Shown here piece by piece: positions 37,945-50,383 of a DNA stretch of 64,000 bases (positions are counted from its first letter, which is position 1; every line of letters begins with the position of its first letter). This stretch comes from Podocnemis expansa (Eukaryota; Chordata; Testudines; Podocnemididae). Position numbers and translations under genes: made by a program. Where the stretch lies: contig ML682005.1 of NCBI GenBank assembly GCA_007922195.1, positions 26,943,015 to 27,007,014 of the forward strand, read 5' to 3'. A model generated the notes under the pieces. It searched no databases. It saw only the letters and a list, made by a program, of their open reading frames with translations, and was not told where the DNA came from.

Positions 37945-38065
37945 AAAAAAACCAAGAAGCCTGTGGCACCATAAAACTAACACAATTCTTTGGGCGCAAG
38001 CAACCCACTTTGGTGTTTTTGCTGTACACAGACTAATGTGGCTGCCCCGTTGGAACTTGGTTCAA
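37945..38065 (-). mobile_element. Degenerate copy of the fold-back retroelement
   Basis: ccaagaagcctgtggcacca, ctaacacaa.. and the tail cagactaatgtggctgcccc match the element at 14312-14527. A run of about 20 A precedes it. Only one arm is preserved. Confidence 0.65.
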
Positions 38066-39949
38066 TATAGGTGACATGCAGTGGTGGCAGTCTCTCACTG
38101 ATGTATTTGTACATATTAAGACCTATATGTAATCGTTACCTTCAAAATCCACTCACGGCTTTATCCTTCACAAACAGGAAAAAGTTCTTAAGAACACTGT
38201 ATAGTCTATTTATACCATGCTATGCCTAGACATTTAAAAAAACAAATCGATAATAATAAAAAAAAAAAATAGATGTCAAGCCACTTCTGCGTGTAGCCAA
38301 AATTAGTCTGTGAATGGGCAGGGTCGTTAGGTGCTTAAATATCTACTCACTGATGTTAGTACTGAGACAGTAATGTGCTCATCAGTGGCAGACCGTCACA
38401 CTCTTGGAATGAACTATGCAGCCATAATTTACATACTTACGCAACATCAGTTTAGTTAGTTATGTAGAGTGGCTGGGGAGCGACACCTGCTATCCAGGTA
38501 CATGTAAAGTGCCAGAATGCAGCAGCCTTGACACTAACTGTAAAAGGATCCTGTATGCCTAGACAGTAGTGTATTAGTGACACCACGCAGGTCTCACCTT
38601 TGCGGTACAAAAGTATCTTAGTCTAGATGAGCATTCATGGGTTGTGTCCCATGTTAATAGGCATAGTCTCTCTGATCAAGAAGTCAATCTGTTGACTCTT
38701 GACTAACTTGGACTGCAGTGAACATTCTGAAGTTGTCATAAGGGGACCAAGATTCGCGACAGCTTCTTCCTTAGCATTAAAGCAGTAATGGCACAGTCAC
38801 AGTGTGCATTTTATTATTATGAAAGAGTTAGTCAGCATATTTTAAACACCTAGGTCTGTTTTAGGAAGAGACATCCTAAAGCAGTGTTACACTGATGTCT
38901 GGGCCTGGATCTTACCAGCTCCTGAATGCCAAAAAAAAAATCTATAGGAGCGGCGTGAGCGCAACAGCTCGCAGCATTGGGCCTATTGAGTACTATTACA
39001 TTATAAAATTATCTCTGCTCCATAAATTCGCCCCCTTTCCTCTGCTCTTAGGGAACAAATCCACAACTAAACTATGAAAAAAAAAAAAACCCAAAAAGCC
39101 TCACATTTATCCTTCTCTGGAATGCTTCATGCCTGACCAAAAAAAGAAGCGAAGCCTCATTTTGCCAAGTGACTCTGTGTTGCCTGTACGTTTTCTCCCC
39201 TATGATTGTCCAATCAATTCATCAGACTGAAAAACAAACTTAATGTTACATAGTGCCCTGCAGGCTTATGAAATCAAGATGTATTCTTTCTACTTAGAAG
39301 ATCATCGTCATCAAAACAGCTAGATAATTGCCAGGGGATAATTATGATTCTGTAATTATTATTGTTGCTGACAGTAAATGATGTATGAGGAAGAATGCAG
39401 CTTGATTTTTTCTAAGCTGAACCCTAAGGGAGACATAGACAATCAGAAAACTTGTTTTGACTAGAACACTGAACAAACGTGACAGAGAAGTCACAAAGGG
39501 TGGGGGTGGGAAGCCTTGCATATTTTTTTCACAAGCTGAAGACATGCTGCTGTGATTCTACTGCCTTTAAACGCTGCGCCTCAGTGACAAATAATCAGGG
39601 CAAAGCAAGATGAAAAGCAGACGGAAAAGGCTTTTGTGTTGTCTTTTGATAAAATACAAGGTTTTCAAATACTTTAAAATTTACATGACAAGATGGGCCT
39701 TTTATAAAAATGGCTTCAGTAGCCTGTGCAAACTAGACTGGCTTGACTCCTCCTAAGTTACCACATTTCCTGAGATGGTATAGGTAGCTAGCAGCTCATT
39801 AAAATTATTGCTGCCTATGTAAAGACGCACCAAAGGGTTTTTACCCCCCCCCCCCCCGCTGGTGCATTGAAAAGCCACTTTTTTAGTAGAGGAAGAAGGG
39901 CACACCCTCCAGTCAGGTTAGGGTGACCTGCCAAGAATCACTTCAGCTA
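38066..39949. other. Intergenic, unassigned
   Basis: AT-rich sequence with a poly-C tract at about 39843-39857. No gene seen. Confidence 0.3.
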
Positions 39950-40125
39950 TGTTCATACACAGGAGGTTATTTTGATACAAGTTGTTTTGATACAAGTTGT
40001 AGCGAAATAACGCCTTATTTCAAAATAAGTTACTTCGCATTAACAGTTTGTTAATCGAATTAAGGCAAAAGCTCAAAGCGAAATAGCATGTTCAGACAAC
40101 AGTTACTTCGAAACGAGTCACCGTG
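39950..40125. mobile_element. Fragment of palindromic ttcgaaataa-type MITE
   Basis: ccttatttcaaaataagtta, ttaatcgaattaag and ttacttcgaaac share the vocabulary of 37152-37375, with a direct repeat of ttgatacaagttgt at about 39971 and 39985. Confidence 0.5.
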
Positions 40126-43100
40126 TTTGTAAGGGTCTTGCAAAAAGCTATGTTAGTTCGAGTGTTTTAAAAAAATGAGTGCAACTTGCTTAAACGTGTC
40201 CCATTGGGCAGCAACTTGTCAGGCTTTAAGAGGCCAAGGCTGACAAGACAACTAATTTTTTTTTTTTTGTGCCTTTTCTCCAGGAAAATTTAATTGTCCA
40301 CTTTTTTCTACATTAAGCAACCAGCTAAACCAGTTATCTCGTTTGGGGATACTGAGCTAAGGGGTGACGTGCTAGATGTCGGCAAAGGTAAGCCTGAACA
40401 TCCTGTTTGTATTCATTGTAAGTTCATCGCATCTGGCAAAAGCAAAACCAACACACCAGAGTGTAGTATTGCAGACAACAATGACATCCCACACTCAGCC
40501 AGTATTGATACCATTTTTATTCTTATTTATGTGGCTGAAAGAAGATGGTTACAGCTGCTACAATGTGATTTAAAAAAAGCCCACTTATGCTCCTCCAGCC
40601 AACCAGAGCACAATAATTTAACCTATAGCATCACTTCTTTAGCCAAGTAACATGGTCCACATGTACACTTTCAGATTTCAATAACAGAGAGCTGAAAGCA
40701 ATGCCCATTTAAGAAGAAAGGATCTTAATTTGGGTATAAAATAAGCAACAGTTTCAACAACAGATTCACCAGCTGCACTGAGCTAGTGAAATACATGATG
40801 GGGGTGGGGTGGGAGGAGGACAATGAACACAAAACAGGAAAACCATCAGCAATATCTTTGCACTAGTTGGAAGCCAAAGAAAATATATATACACACAACA
40901 AATATGATCACCTGTAGCAGTATTTTATTTAACCTTATACCAATTGCAGGTAATCAAAGCTCTATATATTAACTACAGTGTTTGTCCTTGAGGGATTTAC
41001 TGCAACTAGTGTTTGCTATTTTTTTTTTCTTTTCAGACCAGCCAGTGGCATCTTTCCTGTCCAAATTTTGTTATGTAGCTTTAAGCCACCACGGCTGATG
41101 TGGTTACTTTGAGTTAGCCAGCTAAATGAATGGCTTGACATTTTTCCGGAAATGCTGAGCACTACTGAGTTTTCGCCAATACTCAAAATGGAGAAGTACG
41201 GCTTCACTGCAGCATTGATTCAAGTGTTTGGCACCTGGGTCAGCCCAATTCAGGTGTGAGCCTACACACTGCAAAGCCAGTCGTCAGGTACCATGTCCTA
41301 GCTGCTGTTGCATTCACGAGTGTTGCTAGGCCTTTGGGGAGAGAAGCATTTGCAATACAGGTAAATGACCAGTTTAACGGCTGTTCTTTGACATGAGACT
41401 GCAGATGGGAATGTCATTGTGTGCGTGCGCGCATGTGCATGTGCATATACTGCTGCACTAATTAGCAGGGTAGGGCAGTGCATACACTCTGTGCTGTCTT
41501 GGGGGCCGCCTCACAAGGGTATAAGGCTGGAGCCCTCCCTTTTCCCACTTCTGCCACCCCTCCCCAAAGGTCCTTTACACCAGAGAGTAGCCTACACCAC
41601 CAGTGCAGAGGGGATGGGTGGTAGGTCACGGAATACATGTTTAAAGTGTGGATACAGACAACAGTTACATACAACTAAGTAACCATTCCTCAAGTGGTTG
41701 CAGGTGTGTAGCTCATTTTGGCATCTCACAAGGAGCAAAGCAGGTAATAGGGCTTGGCATCTATTTAAACAATGACTGAACTATGACCTTGCCCAAGTTT
41801 CCATCCTCCCTTGAAGCTTTTCCATTTATTTATTATGCCCTTCCATTTTGGTGGACCAAGTAGCACCTCTTCAAAGGGCCAGGATAGGTACATCATTCAG
41901 CCATAGGTCTGAAAGAGGAAACACAGGCTGTGGAAGTTCCACCAAGAGACTGCAAATTTCTGAATAACCTTGACCAAGCCCAGGTGATTAGGATCATGTT
42001 GCTTTGATCCTGTGTAAATTGAGGCTAACTTGCTGCATCAGTGGAATTAAGGGAAAGGGCTACAGTAGATCTTGTCTCCACAAGAGAAAAGCACTGGTTA
42101 ATCAGCCAGTACTGCACCCTGTCTGAGAGCAAAACTGACTGCATTTTTTTGTTTTTTTGTTTTTTGGTAGCAAGTAGGTCACCTGAGGGGATGCCCCCTA
42201 CTTATGGCCAACATTTAAAAAAGAAAAAAAAAAATCATTCTAGCATCTGTTTCCCTAATGTTTCATTGGAAGGTAAAATCACTTTCTTATTTAGCCATTC
42301 AGGAGTTACACTAATCCCCCGCTCCCCCCCATAATACTGGGTGCTCACATTCAGTTCCTTGTCACTATGACCCTAGCTCCAGCATCACCGCTTTCCAGCA
42401 TACATTGTCGCTACCTGTCCAGAGATATGGCCTGGATTACTCGTTCCTGCTGTATAACGCTGCATTTAGTTTTAAAAAATATTGTTTGAATGTTCCATGC
42501 TTACTATATGCTCAAGGTAGCTCTGTATCAGTGCCTTCCCTTCATCATTACGCACCACGTTTTGGGGCCGCTACAACTTTTATTAGCAACGATTTCATAT
42601 TTACTTCCAGATCACTGACTACCAATGGCAGGCCAACTACCAAACCCACTAGAAACACTCACATTCCATTTGGTTGCCTTGTTGATGACTTTTGAGACTG
42701 GTCAGTTAGCCATTTAAAATGCTTCACAATGATACTGTTGAACCGAGACTGTTTGTTTTAAAATGCATGCATGGGAGGCTGATACACAGTTAAAAAAATC
42801 CGTATAAAATCATGACCAGCAGTGAATATGTTCAAGTCTGTCAGGACAATTTGTTACTAAAACTTAGTAAGGCCATAGCACTGCTGATGTTTAGGGTACA
42901 ATGAGCAAAACTCATGGCTGTCAGGTATGTTCTATTTAATTACTGTATTGGCACCTGTTTATAGCTGGTGAAACCAAAGCAGAAATTAAAGGTTTGATCC
43001 TTGCTATTAAGTCAAGGAGTGCTTTGCCATTAACTTTAACTGGGTCAGGCTCAAGTCTTAGAGATATGTCTGCACTGCAATGTAAATCCAAGGTCGGTGG

Positions 43101-44480
43101 GATCCGAGTCCACCGACTGCATGTTTATAAGCCCAGGCTTGAGTATCCATACTGAATCCTACTGCAACATCTGAATTGCTGAACCTGGCTCTCACACCTG
43201 CACTCAGCTGTCTGTGTACTACACAGATGTAAGTCAAACCAGCCTACTCAGCCTACTTTGAATTCTCCCCAGCTGTAGAAGCACTAACCATTTTCATGGT
43301 GCACTGTTGAAAAAACCTGCCTGTCCAATCTGTAGGCTGTTATCACAGGCCATCAAGTCATCTTTTGGGTCTGCACGTTTCCAGCCCCTATAGGCCATAA
43401 CATGGAGGAAATATCACTTGATGAACTTGTTCTTCTTGAGCTGTCATTCCTGTTTCAGGAAACAGCTAGTGCAGCCATGAACCACAGGTGAACATTTAAG
43501 CTGTTTTATGATGAGGTGGATGGCAACAATATAGGCATGACAAACACTGTTTGCCAGATACTTCTCATGACTCTTGGTACAGACACTGATGCTTCCTATG
43601 TAGACTGCTCCTTCCGGAGCTGGGCCATGAGCACAGACTAATGGGAATCATAGCACTGTACAGCAATGGAAGGACTCACATTTGTCTTGTAACTTTTCCA
43701 TGGGGGGAAAAAAAGAAAAGTTTTGCAACCTACTGTTAGCCTCCACAGCAAAAAAAACAACAAAACACATGAAAGGTTGCCATGCCATGCCAAAGTGGAT
43801 TGTTGTAACAAGCTTGTTACATCAGACTGCTACGTGTCCACTAGGAACCAGTTTGGTGCTGGCGAATCAACAGTGGCTAAGGTGGTGGCGGAGGTTTCTG
43901 ATTTAATCAGATGTGATTTTTCCCAAAGGTGGAGAACATAAATGATAGTGCTGATATAACTGCTGGATTTGAGAGAATGGAGTTCCAGTCAGTGCTGGAG
44001 CCACCAATGGGACCTCTGTGCCCAGTTTGCTCTCCTCAAGGAGCACGAGGACAAAATGTGAAAGGTCTTAATTCATTGTTGGGCAGCCCTTGTGCAACAC
44101 ACAGGCTCATTACAGATGCCCGTGAGGGCTGCACTGGAAAAGTTCACACTATCTGGCTTCTCTGCTAGTTGGGCATCTGCCTTCAAGGACAGGCTGGGAC
44201 ACTATTCTCACCGCATACGTCTTAAAATGGAGTAACTAACTGCTGTCTGTTATTCAAGAGGTACCCTGGCTCTCCTCTTACGCCTTGCTCTAGTGAATGA
44301 GTATGTTTGACAGACTGAAATGCCAGTGCTGTTTATGGAAATCATATTTGATCAAAACCATAAAACAAGGAAGAGAACTGACAGTGGATTGAACTAGAAC
44401 TGTTCTGCCCTTGGCCCACACTCAATCCCACACCTTTGTTTTTATTCCCCCTAAAAGAAACCTTTGTAAAACCTGTAGAG
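40126..44480. other. Intergenic or distal FAM210A 3' UTR
   Basis: Mostly unique sequence with old MITE debris (41210-41290, 42990-43250). Minus-strand AATAAA hexamers at 41826 and 40924. No supported coding region. Confidence 0.35.
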
Positions 44481-44767
44481 CAGTGATTCCCAGCCTGTGG
44501 CCCATGGACCGCTGGTGGTCCACAAGGGTAAGGGCAGGTGATCTGTGCAGAGGGGGCGGAGGAGGAGATAATTAGTGCAGGGAAATGAACTGTGATGAGT
44601 GCAATATGTTTGTGAGAGTAATAAATCATTAGAATACCTGATAACTGTGTTTTTAATACCCTTTGATAAACAAGTTTGATTCCTGTCAGCCATTGGCTAT
44701 GTTAAAAACATTTAAAGCATTTTGCTTACGTGGTGGTCCACGTACAGGGAGAGGCTGGGAACCACTG
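44481..44767. mobile_element. Non-autonomous hAT element, 287 bp
   Basis: cagtgattcccagcctgtgg on the left, aggctgggaaccactg on the right. Internal sequence (gatgagtgcaatatgtttgtgag) matches the elements at 450-760 and 53353-53579. Flanking 8-mers agree at 5 of 8 positions. Confidence 0.8.
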
Positions 44768-45189
44768 AAGTACAGAAAGCAGTCTTCTTGAAGCAAAGTG
44801 ATACTTGTAACAATAATGGGGAAGCCCACACCAAATAGATAAAAATGCACCTTCTTCTCTTGCTTCCATGTAGGTGTTGGCAAAATGAACCACGAAATGA
44901 TAGCACCTTGGTAGTCAAATGGCTTACAGTTTTAGCCATAGATGTTTTATGAGAGCTTAGGAACAGTTCACAAACCCTTATTCCACCTCTGAACTAAAAA
45001 GAAACATGTTGAGGTTAATCTAAAACCTAAAAGAATGTATGACTGAACATGTGTTAAGTGTGTGATGGGAGTTCTGCTTGTTTTGTGTTATCAATGCAAC
45101 TCTCAGGTAAGATGAGCAACATTTGGGGCCAGCACTGCATCTTTAAAATTTATCCCTACATTCTATTAGTATGTGCAGGCTTATCTCCC

Positions 45190-45875
45190 TTTAATTATTA
45201 TTGCATGCTAGTACAAACTGGAACACCTTCAGTAAGTTACAGCATCTTTCTGGAAGAAGATGAACCAATAATGCTTTAGTCCGTACACAATTATAGTGAA
45301 TACATTTCATTCAGTTTTATAACACTTAACTGAAATTCAACTTTATAGAAAAAACAGAAGTATAAATGAAAATAATGGCTATTATAATTAACTCATCTAG
45401 CTATGATTTTCAGTTGACAGGCTTTTTAAAGTTTAAAAGATAGCAGTTTTTCAAACAAGGAACCAGATTTCCATCTGCTGTAAGCTGTTGTAGCTCAGCT
45501 CAAGGCCAGTGTCGCTATTATGTTCCACACTAGTTGAAGATCTGACCCATAAGTTAATTCTCTTGCAGCACCAGAAATCTGCATTCCCAGCTGATGGCCA
45601 GAATAGTATATTATGGATCAAGGAGCAGCATCTTGACTTAGAAAAAAATGACCACCACTTTTGGCAGTGTACATATGCATTTTTAATACTAGATTCATTT
45701 TCTCTTTCGTAAGACAGATTTTTTTGCTTTTTAAAAGAACTGTAGCATTAAAGAATTTACAGAAATCTTTAATCCTTAGAACACTGGTGTTCTCCAGCCA
45801 GTGAAATGAAAGCCCATGATGCTTCAAAAGGTTAAACTTCCTATTTTTTTCCCAAAACCAACGTTGAGTATTTTC
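45190..45875 (-). other. FAM210A: FAM210A 3' UTR (proximal part, extent uncertain)
   Basis: AT-rich sequence after the FAM210A stop with no interspersed repeat I recognise. Reading the minus strand, no AATAAA occurs within the first kilobase. Variant ATTAAA hexamers lie at 45682-45687 and 45190-45195. Canonical minus-strand AATAAA hexamers occur far downstream, at 41826 and 40924, so a long UTR reaching 40-42 kb is possible only if transcription crosses the hAT element at 44481-44767. Confidence 0.45.
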
Positions 45876-46274
45876 TTATTCTTTTCTTTTTTTAAATGAA
45901 ACTTTATCTTTAGTTTCTTGTATTTTCTCTGTTATTCTATCTTTTGTTTCTTCCATTTTTTCTGTTATTCTGTCTTTTGTTTCTTCCATTTTCTCTGTTA
46001 GTTTATCCTTTGTTTCCTCCATTTTCCCTGAGAGACGCTCTTTTGTTTCTTCCATCTTCCCTGTTAGTCTATCTTTTGTTTCCTCCATTTTCCCACTAAT
46101 CATGTCCCTGGTTTCCTCCATTTTCTCAGAGAGACGCTCTTTTGTTTCTTCCATTCTGTCCTGTAAGTATTCCGTTACTGGAGGCGGTGTGGACATGTAG
46201 CCATGCTTACGAAGATACTTGACACTAACGGATGTTCCTCCTAAAGTTACAGCATACCTGGCAGGAGTTGCAAT
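45876..46274 (-). CDS. FAM210A: FAM210A last coding exon with expanded 11-residue repeats
   Basis: Acceptor tttcctttaag precedes ATTGCAACT (IATPARYAVTLGGTSVSVKY), completing the DUF1279 domain. HGYMSTPPPVTEYLQDR follows, then a charged helical tail. The tail is eight back-to-back 11-residue units of the form MEETKDRLTEK (45891-46154): seven start with Met and the last is IQETKDKVSFK. It finishes KRKE and TAA at 45876-45878. The three exons total 972 bases (323 residues), about 50 longer than human FAM210A (about 272), and almost all of the difference is the extra repeats. The repeat is strongly amphipathic and likely a long single helix or coiled coil. Nothing suggests a broken gene: every unit is in frame and the splice sites are canonical. 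Confidence 0.97.
   Translation of the reverse strand: MATPARYAVTLGGTSVSVKYLRKHGYMSTPPPVTEYLQDRMEETKERLSEKMEETRDMISGKMEETKDRLTGKMEETKERLSGKMEETKDKLTEKMEETKDRITEKMEETKDRITEKIQETKDKVSFKKRKE
45891..46154 (-). repeat. FAM210A: Coding minisatellite: eight 33-bp units in FAM210A
   Basis: Eight 33-base units encode METKxR-type 11-mers in the order ERLSE, RDMISG, DRLTG, ERLSG, DKLTE, DRITE, DRITE, DKVSF (variable part only). On the plus strand the unit appears as a recurring ttttgtttcttccat motif. The two DRITEK units are identical in protein, suggesting the most recent duplication. Confidence 0.95.
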
Positions 46275-47873
46275 CTTAAAGGAAACCAAAAAAGTATCAA
46301 AACTACATGTAAATGGGACAGGATATTCCTTAGCAAATCTTATGTTGGCTAACTCCAACATACATATAAACAAATCCAGTTCCAAATTAGAAGGAATAAG
46401 TTACTATAGGCAAGCATGCTCTCACTCTCACCTGAAGTATCCCAAGTCTTACAGGTTGGAAGAGATACGCCAACTACGCTTAACTTCATGCACCCTTGAG
46501 ATGCATCACTTCTGGGATGATGCATTAGCAGTTTGCCATCATGGCAATGGTATAGCCAGTTGGACCCTAAACTAATTTCTTTTTTAAAAAAATGAACTGT
46601 GCCACAGCTTCTTTGCTAACCATAATTGATCAGGAATTCCATTTTGCATTTTCTCCAAAAAGCACAGTGCCTTTTTACTGGATACTAATGTTTTGCCTGG
46701 ATGAAACACACTAAATACTACAGCCTCATGTAGGCCTGACAAGTTCCTTAGTGGTCTCCCATCTAATTAACAATGTGACACTGGCCTTGTGTATAAAACC
46801 ATAAGGTTTATAGTTTTACTCCTTAAATAATATTGTACCAGTGCAATACATTCTTTTGAAAATGGAGGTCAAGAAAAGTGTGATCTCAGGAGAGGGAGGA
46901 GGGAAGGAGATGACAACTGAAAGAATGAGAAGTTTTAAAACTATACACATTAAAGAAATGCAGATCAGATTTGTGCAAGGGCCAGGAGTGTACCCACAGC
47001 AGGAAAAAAAGCTGGCCTTTTAACTATGTGTTAGCAAACAAGTAGTAAAATACTACTGCAGACAATTCAATACGTAGTTCTTACTAACCTCTTGATCCAT
47101 TAACATGTGGAAACTACTAACTGCCTTGTCCACAGTAGGATCTTACTGTATTAGTACGCTTTTTCCTTGTGAAGACGAGGCCTAAGTGAATGCTTTGGAT
47201 TGTGCTGTCTAATCTCTCATCCTTTATTGCTCCTTTTCTTCTCCTACCCCAATCTTTGTTCCCAGCTCTGATTTCCATACAATATATCATCGTGAAAGAA
47301 AAGTGGGAGGACAAATATTAAATTCTTAATTCAGAGGACTGATGGTTTGGCAGCTTTTTATATACTTATAATTTAAAATGAGAAACAGATACAAATTAAT
47401 CTTACTTTGCTCCTTTTTGGAAAAAACTAAACAATTTTTAAGTGGTTAGGACAATTGGACATTGAAATCTTGACTAAGGCAGTGAGGAAAGAGTAGGTAA
47501 GACATGACTGCACACTAAAAAATCCTGTAGGAAAAAGAATTGCACTGTCACCTGAAGACATTTAAACGAAAACATTTAAACAGTCATTCTCTAGCCCTGT
47601 GAGTTATGGAGGAGAAATGAGGTATCATTAGATTGTCACCAATTTAGGGAACCAAAAAGTCATTCAACAGCAAATGGAAAGAGATTATAGTGATGAAAAG
47701 GTGTTTTAAAAGCACTACAACAACCCTTCTAACCAGAATATTCAGGTTTAAAACATTCATTTAAAAAATGTCCAAGCTCTTAAGAGGCAGAACAGTGCTA
47801 ATTCTTTCTGATCTAAGAGAATTAGATCATTAGGCAATTTCAGAATCAATTAACTATCTACTATGGTACTTAC
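46275..47873 (-). other. FAM210A: FAM210A intron between middle and last coding exons
   Basis: 1599-base intron bounded by donor GTAAGT (47873 downward) and acceptor tttaag. No confident repeats. Confidence 0.9.
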
Positions 47874-47985
47874 CTTATATAAGGCATATGCTGTTAGTGC
47901 ATATCCACCCTGAGAGTTTTTCAGAATGCTTACTAAGCTTTCTGGCACCCCAATGAACTCCAGGAAAGGAACGACATTCACTCCC
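47874..47985 (-). CDS. FAM210A: FAM210A middle coding exon (112 bp)
   Basis: Read on the minus strand, acceptor tttgatag and donor ATAAG|GTAAGT bound a 112-base exon. Its first base completes the Lys-154 codon and the rest gives GVNVVPFLEFIGVPESLVSI then LKNSQGGYALTAYALYK. This is the central part of the FAM210A DUF1279 domain (human GVNVVPFLELIGLPDSVVSI, from memory). It ends on a codon boundary and joins cleanly to IATPARYAV of the next exon. It was found by reconstructing the gene, being too short for ORF listing. Confidence 0.96.
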
Positions 47986-48057
47986 CTATCAAAGATAAAT
48001 GTTATACATTAAGAACAGGATCATACTCGAAAAGATCGTCAAACCTTATAAATTGTA

Positions 48058-48550
48058 CAGTAGAAGCTCAGAGTTACAAACGCTCGAGTTAAGAACTGAC
48101 TGGCTGATCACACGCCTTGTTCGGAAATGGAATCGTAGGCAATCAGGCAGCAGGGGAGAGAACAGAGAGAGCAAATACAGTAAACTACTAAAAAATAAAT
48201 CTAATTATAAAAAAAGGTTTCACACTGTAAAGAAACATCTCCACTTGTTTCATTTAAATTAAGATTGTTGAAAGCAGTATTCTTCTTCTGCATGGAAGAT
48301 TTTAAAAACTATATTAAGTCAATGTTAAGTTGTAAAATTTTAAAAGAACAATCCTATCATTTTGTTTAGTTATGAATAACTTAAACAGGGAGTCCTGTGG
48401 CACTAAAAGCTCATGTGATAAATACATATGTTAATGAGCTTTTTGTCTTTAAAAGTGCCGCAGGACTCCTTGTTTGTTTTCCTGAACTAGACTAACATGG
48501 CTGCCCCTTTGGAACTTTCCAAAGGTGTTCATACTTCTGCGATTCTACTA
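48058..48550. mobile_element. Pogo/Tigger-type element split by a fold-back retroelement
   Basis: Begins cagtagaagctcagagttac after a TA and ends gcgattctacta before a TA (48551). The middle (caggcagcaggggagag, gcaaatacagtaaactacta, tcatttaaattaagattg) follows one known pogo-type non-autonomous family. The right part is interrupted at 48372-48520. Confidence 0.75.
48372..48520 (-). mobile_element. Fold-back retroelement copy nested in the pogo element
   Basis: ggagtcctgtggcac and gtgccgcaggactcc are inverted arms, followed by the tail tagactaacatggctgcccc, as in 14312-14527. It is shorter because the central stem region is reduced. Confidence 0.75.
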
Positions 48551-49269
48551 TATGAAAGAAATCATTGCTACTCTGTATTAGCTTGAATGGTTAAAAGTTA
48601 TACTTCAAGATGGATAGTTTCATCCAAGAAAGCATTTCTTCCTTTAAGCAAGATACTTGTTTTTAAACATATTTTAGTATGTTTGTGTTACATGTAAAGA
48701 AACATGATTTTTATATTCTTTTAAGAAATGAAGATAAATTATGCCTGATGTTTTGACCTACTGCTTAACCAAACTGCACATGACCCTATTTAGCAAAGAC
48801 AAAAATCATACTGATATAAACTGTGAAGGCTTAATTCAAAAGACCTGAGAACCAGATTCACTCTTAGAGACAAAGAATGTAATGCGACTGTTTGTTTTAA
48901 GATTCATTTGCAGCCTATCCTTGAAACGAGGGGTCTAGCTTCCACTTCTTCAAAATGCATTAGACTAAATCTTGATTTTGGGGATATGGGGAAGTAGGGC
49001 AGGACACATTCTACATACAGGGGATTAGAGGAGGGCCTCATGCCATCCTATGCATCACACTGAGTTTGGAAAGATGAATGGAGGAGAATCACCCTACAAT
49101 ATCCTCCCAATGGGGATGTGAAAAGCAACATCAAAAGTTACAAGAATTATATGGAGCAGAGGAGAACTTCAAAATCTTAACTTTGATACTGGTCTTTTTC
49201 AATGTCATCTGTGATGTGAAACATGAGTTTGCCAAAGCAGGATTAACAAATCAGTCATAAAACCCTCCC

Positions 49270-49700
49270 AAAGTCACGACTATTGAAAGAGATGCTGGCA
49301 ATGATGAAGAATGAGCAATTGATAGTGAAGAGTATGGGATCATTAATGAATTTCTACATCTCGGCAGCACAATTAATGCTAATGACCAACTCCACAAGCA
49401 GCTGGAAGAATTGGAAAGGCAAATGGAATCTTTTTGAGACTGGCAAATATCTGGAAAGATAGAGAGAGTCAATCAAGAACCACGATAAAATTACACTGTG
49501 CCTTTGCTAAAGCCAAATCTGGAAACTTAATGCATTCCCACCAAAGATGCTTGTGAAGAACGCTTGCTGTCTGCTAGTGGGATAAACTAAGCAAAGCTGT
49601 TATGTTAAAGGACTCGCTAGCAGACTGTAGACAAAACAATTTGGGAAAGAAAGCTGAAGTGATCTGGACATTTTGTACAGATGTCAAACAAGTGTATTTC
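49270..49700 (+). pseudogene. LINE reverse transcriptase remnant, frameshifted
   Basis: One frame reads EEYGIINEFLHLGSTINAND and, after a +1 shift at the run of T near 49431, LRLANIWKDRESQSRTTIKL. The FxxLGSxI motif and the LxxIWKDRxxSxxTKIxL pattern occur in order in the C-terminal part of LINE ORF2 proteins of the RTE/BovB type. Stops and the shift show it is dead. Family assignment is tentative. Confidence 0.5.
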
Positions 49701-50383
49701 TAGGTAAACTCTCAACTAAATACCACTGGTTTGAAGATGGAAAAGGACAACAGATGATATAAGAAAACCATTGAGAAAGTTACTTTTGTCATGGAAACAG
49801 ACTAATTAAATAAGAAATCTGGCATGAAACAGATGGAGATGGAAAGACTGGGTTGCCTCATGTGTCACAAGAGCATCTAGTAAAGAATATACAATTCCAT
49901 TAGAGCACTAGAGATACTACTTGTTTAAAACACAGAAAAATACCACTATATATCTTTTATGCTATTTTAGCTAAGCATATGCAGTTTAGTTATGCAGGAA
50001 ACAGAATTACGGGCATTTAGGAATATTGTTCTAACATTTACTTTTGCCAGCACCACAAAAACCCCAAGGAACTAGTATAAGGTCCTTCATAAGTCACATG
50101 ATGTTACAGCCAGTGTAGTTTTGAATGTCTCTAAATTATTTTAGTGTTTTACTCCTTATTCTCTGCATTATCAGCATGAACAGGAATAAACACTGTACTG
50201 GAAATAATGTCATTGAACAGTTGTGCTAGAAAAGATAGTGCCTTTTTATAGTGTTCAACACTAAAATGTTTGCTACTTAAATATTAAAAAACTTGATAAA
50301 AATTGATGTGCTGAAATGTCAACACTGCCCCTTTTAAAATTTGTTATTAAATTTATTCAGACTTGAATAGTTTAGCCCTATGT

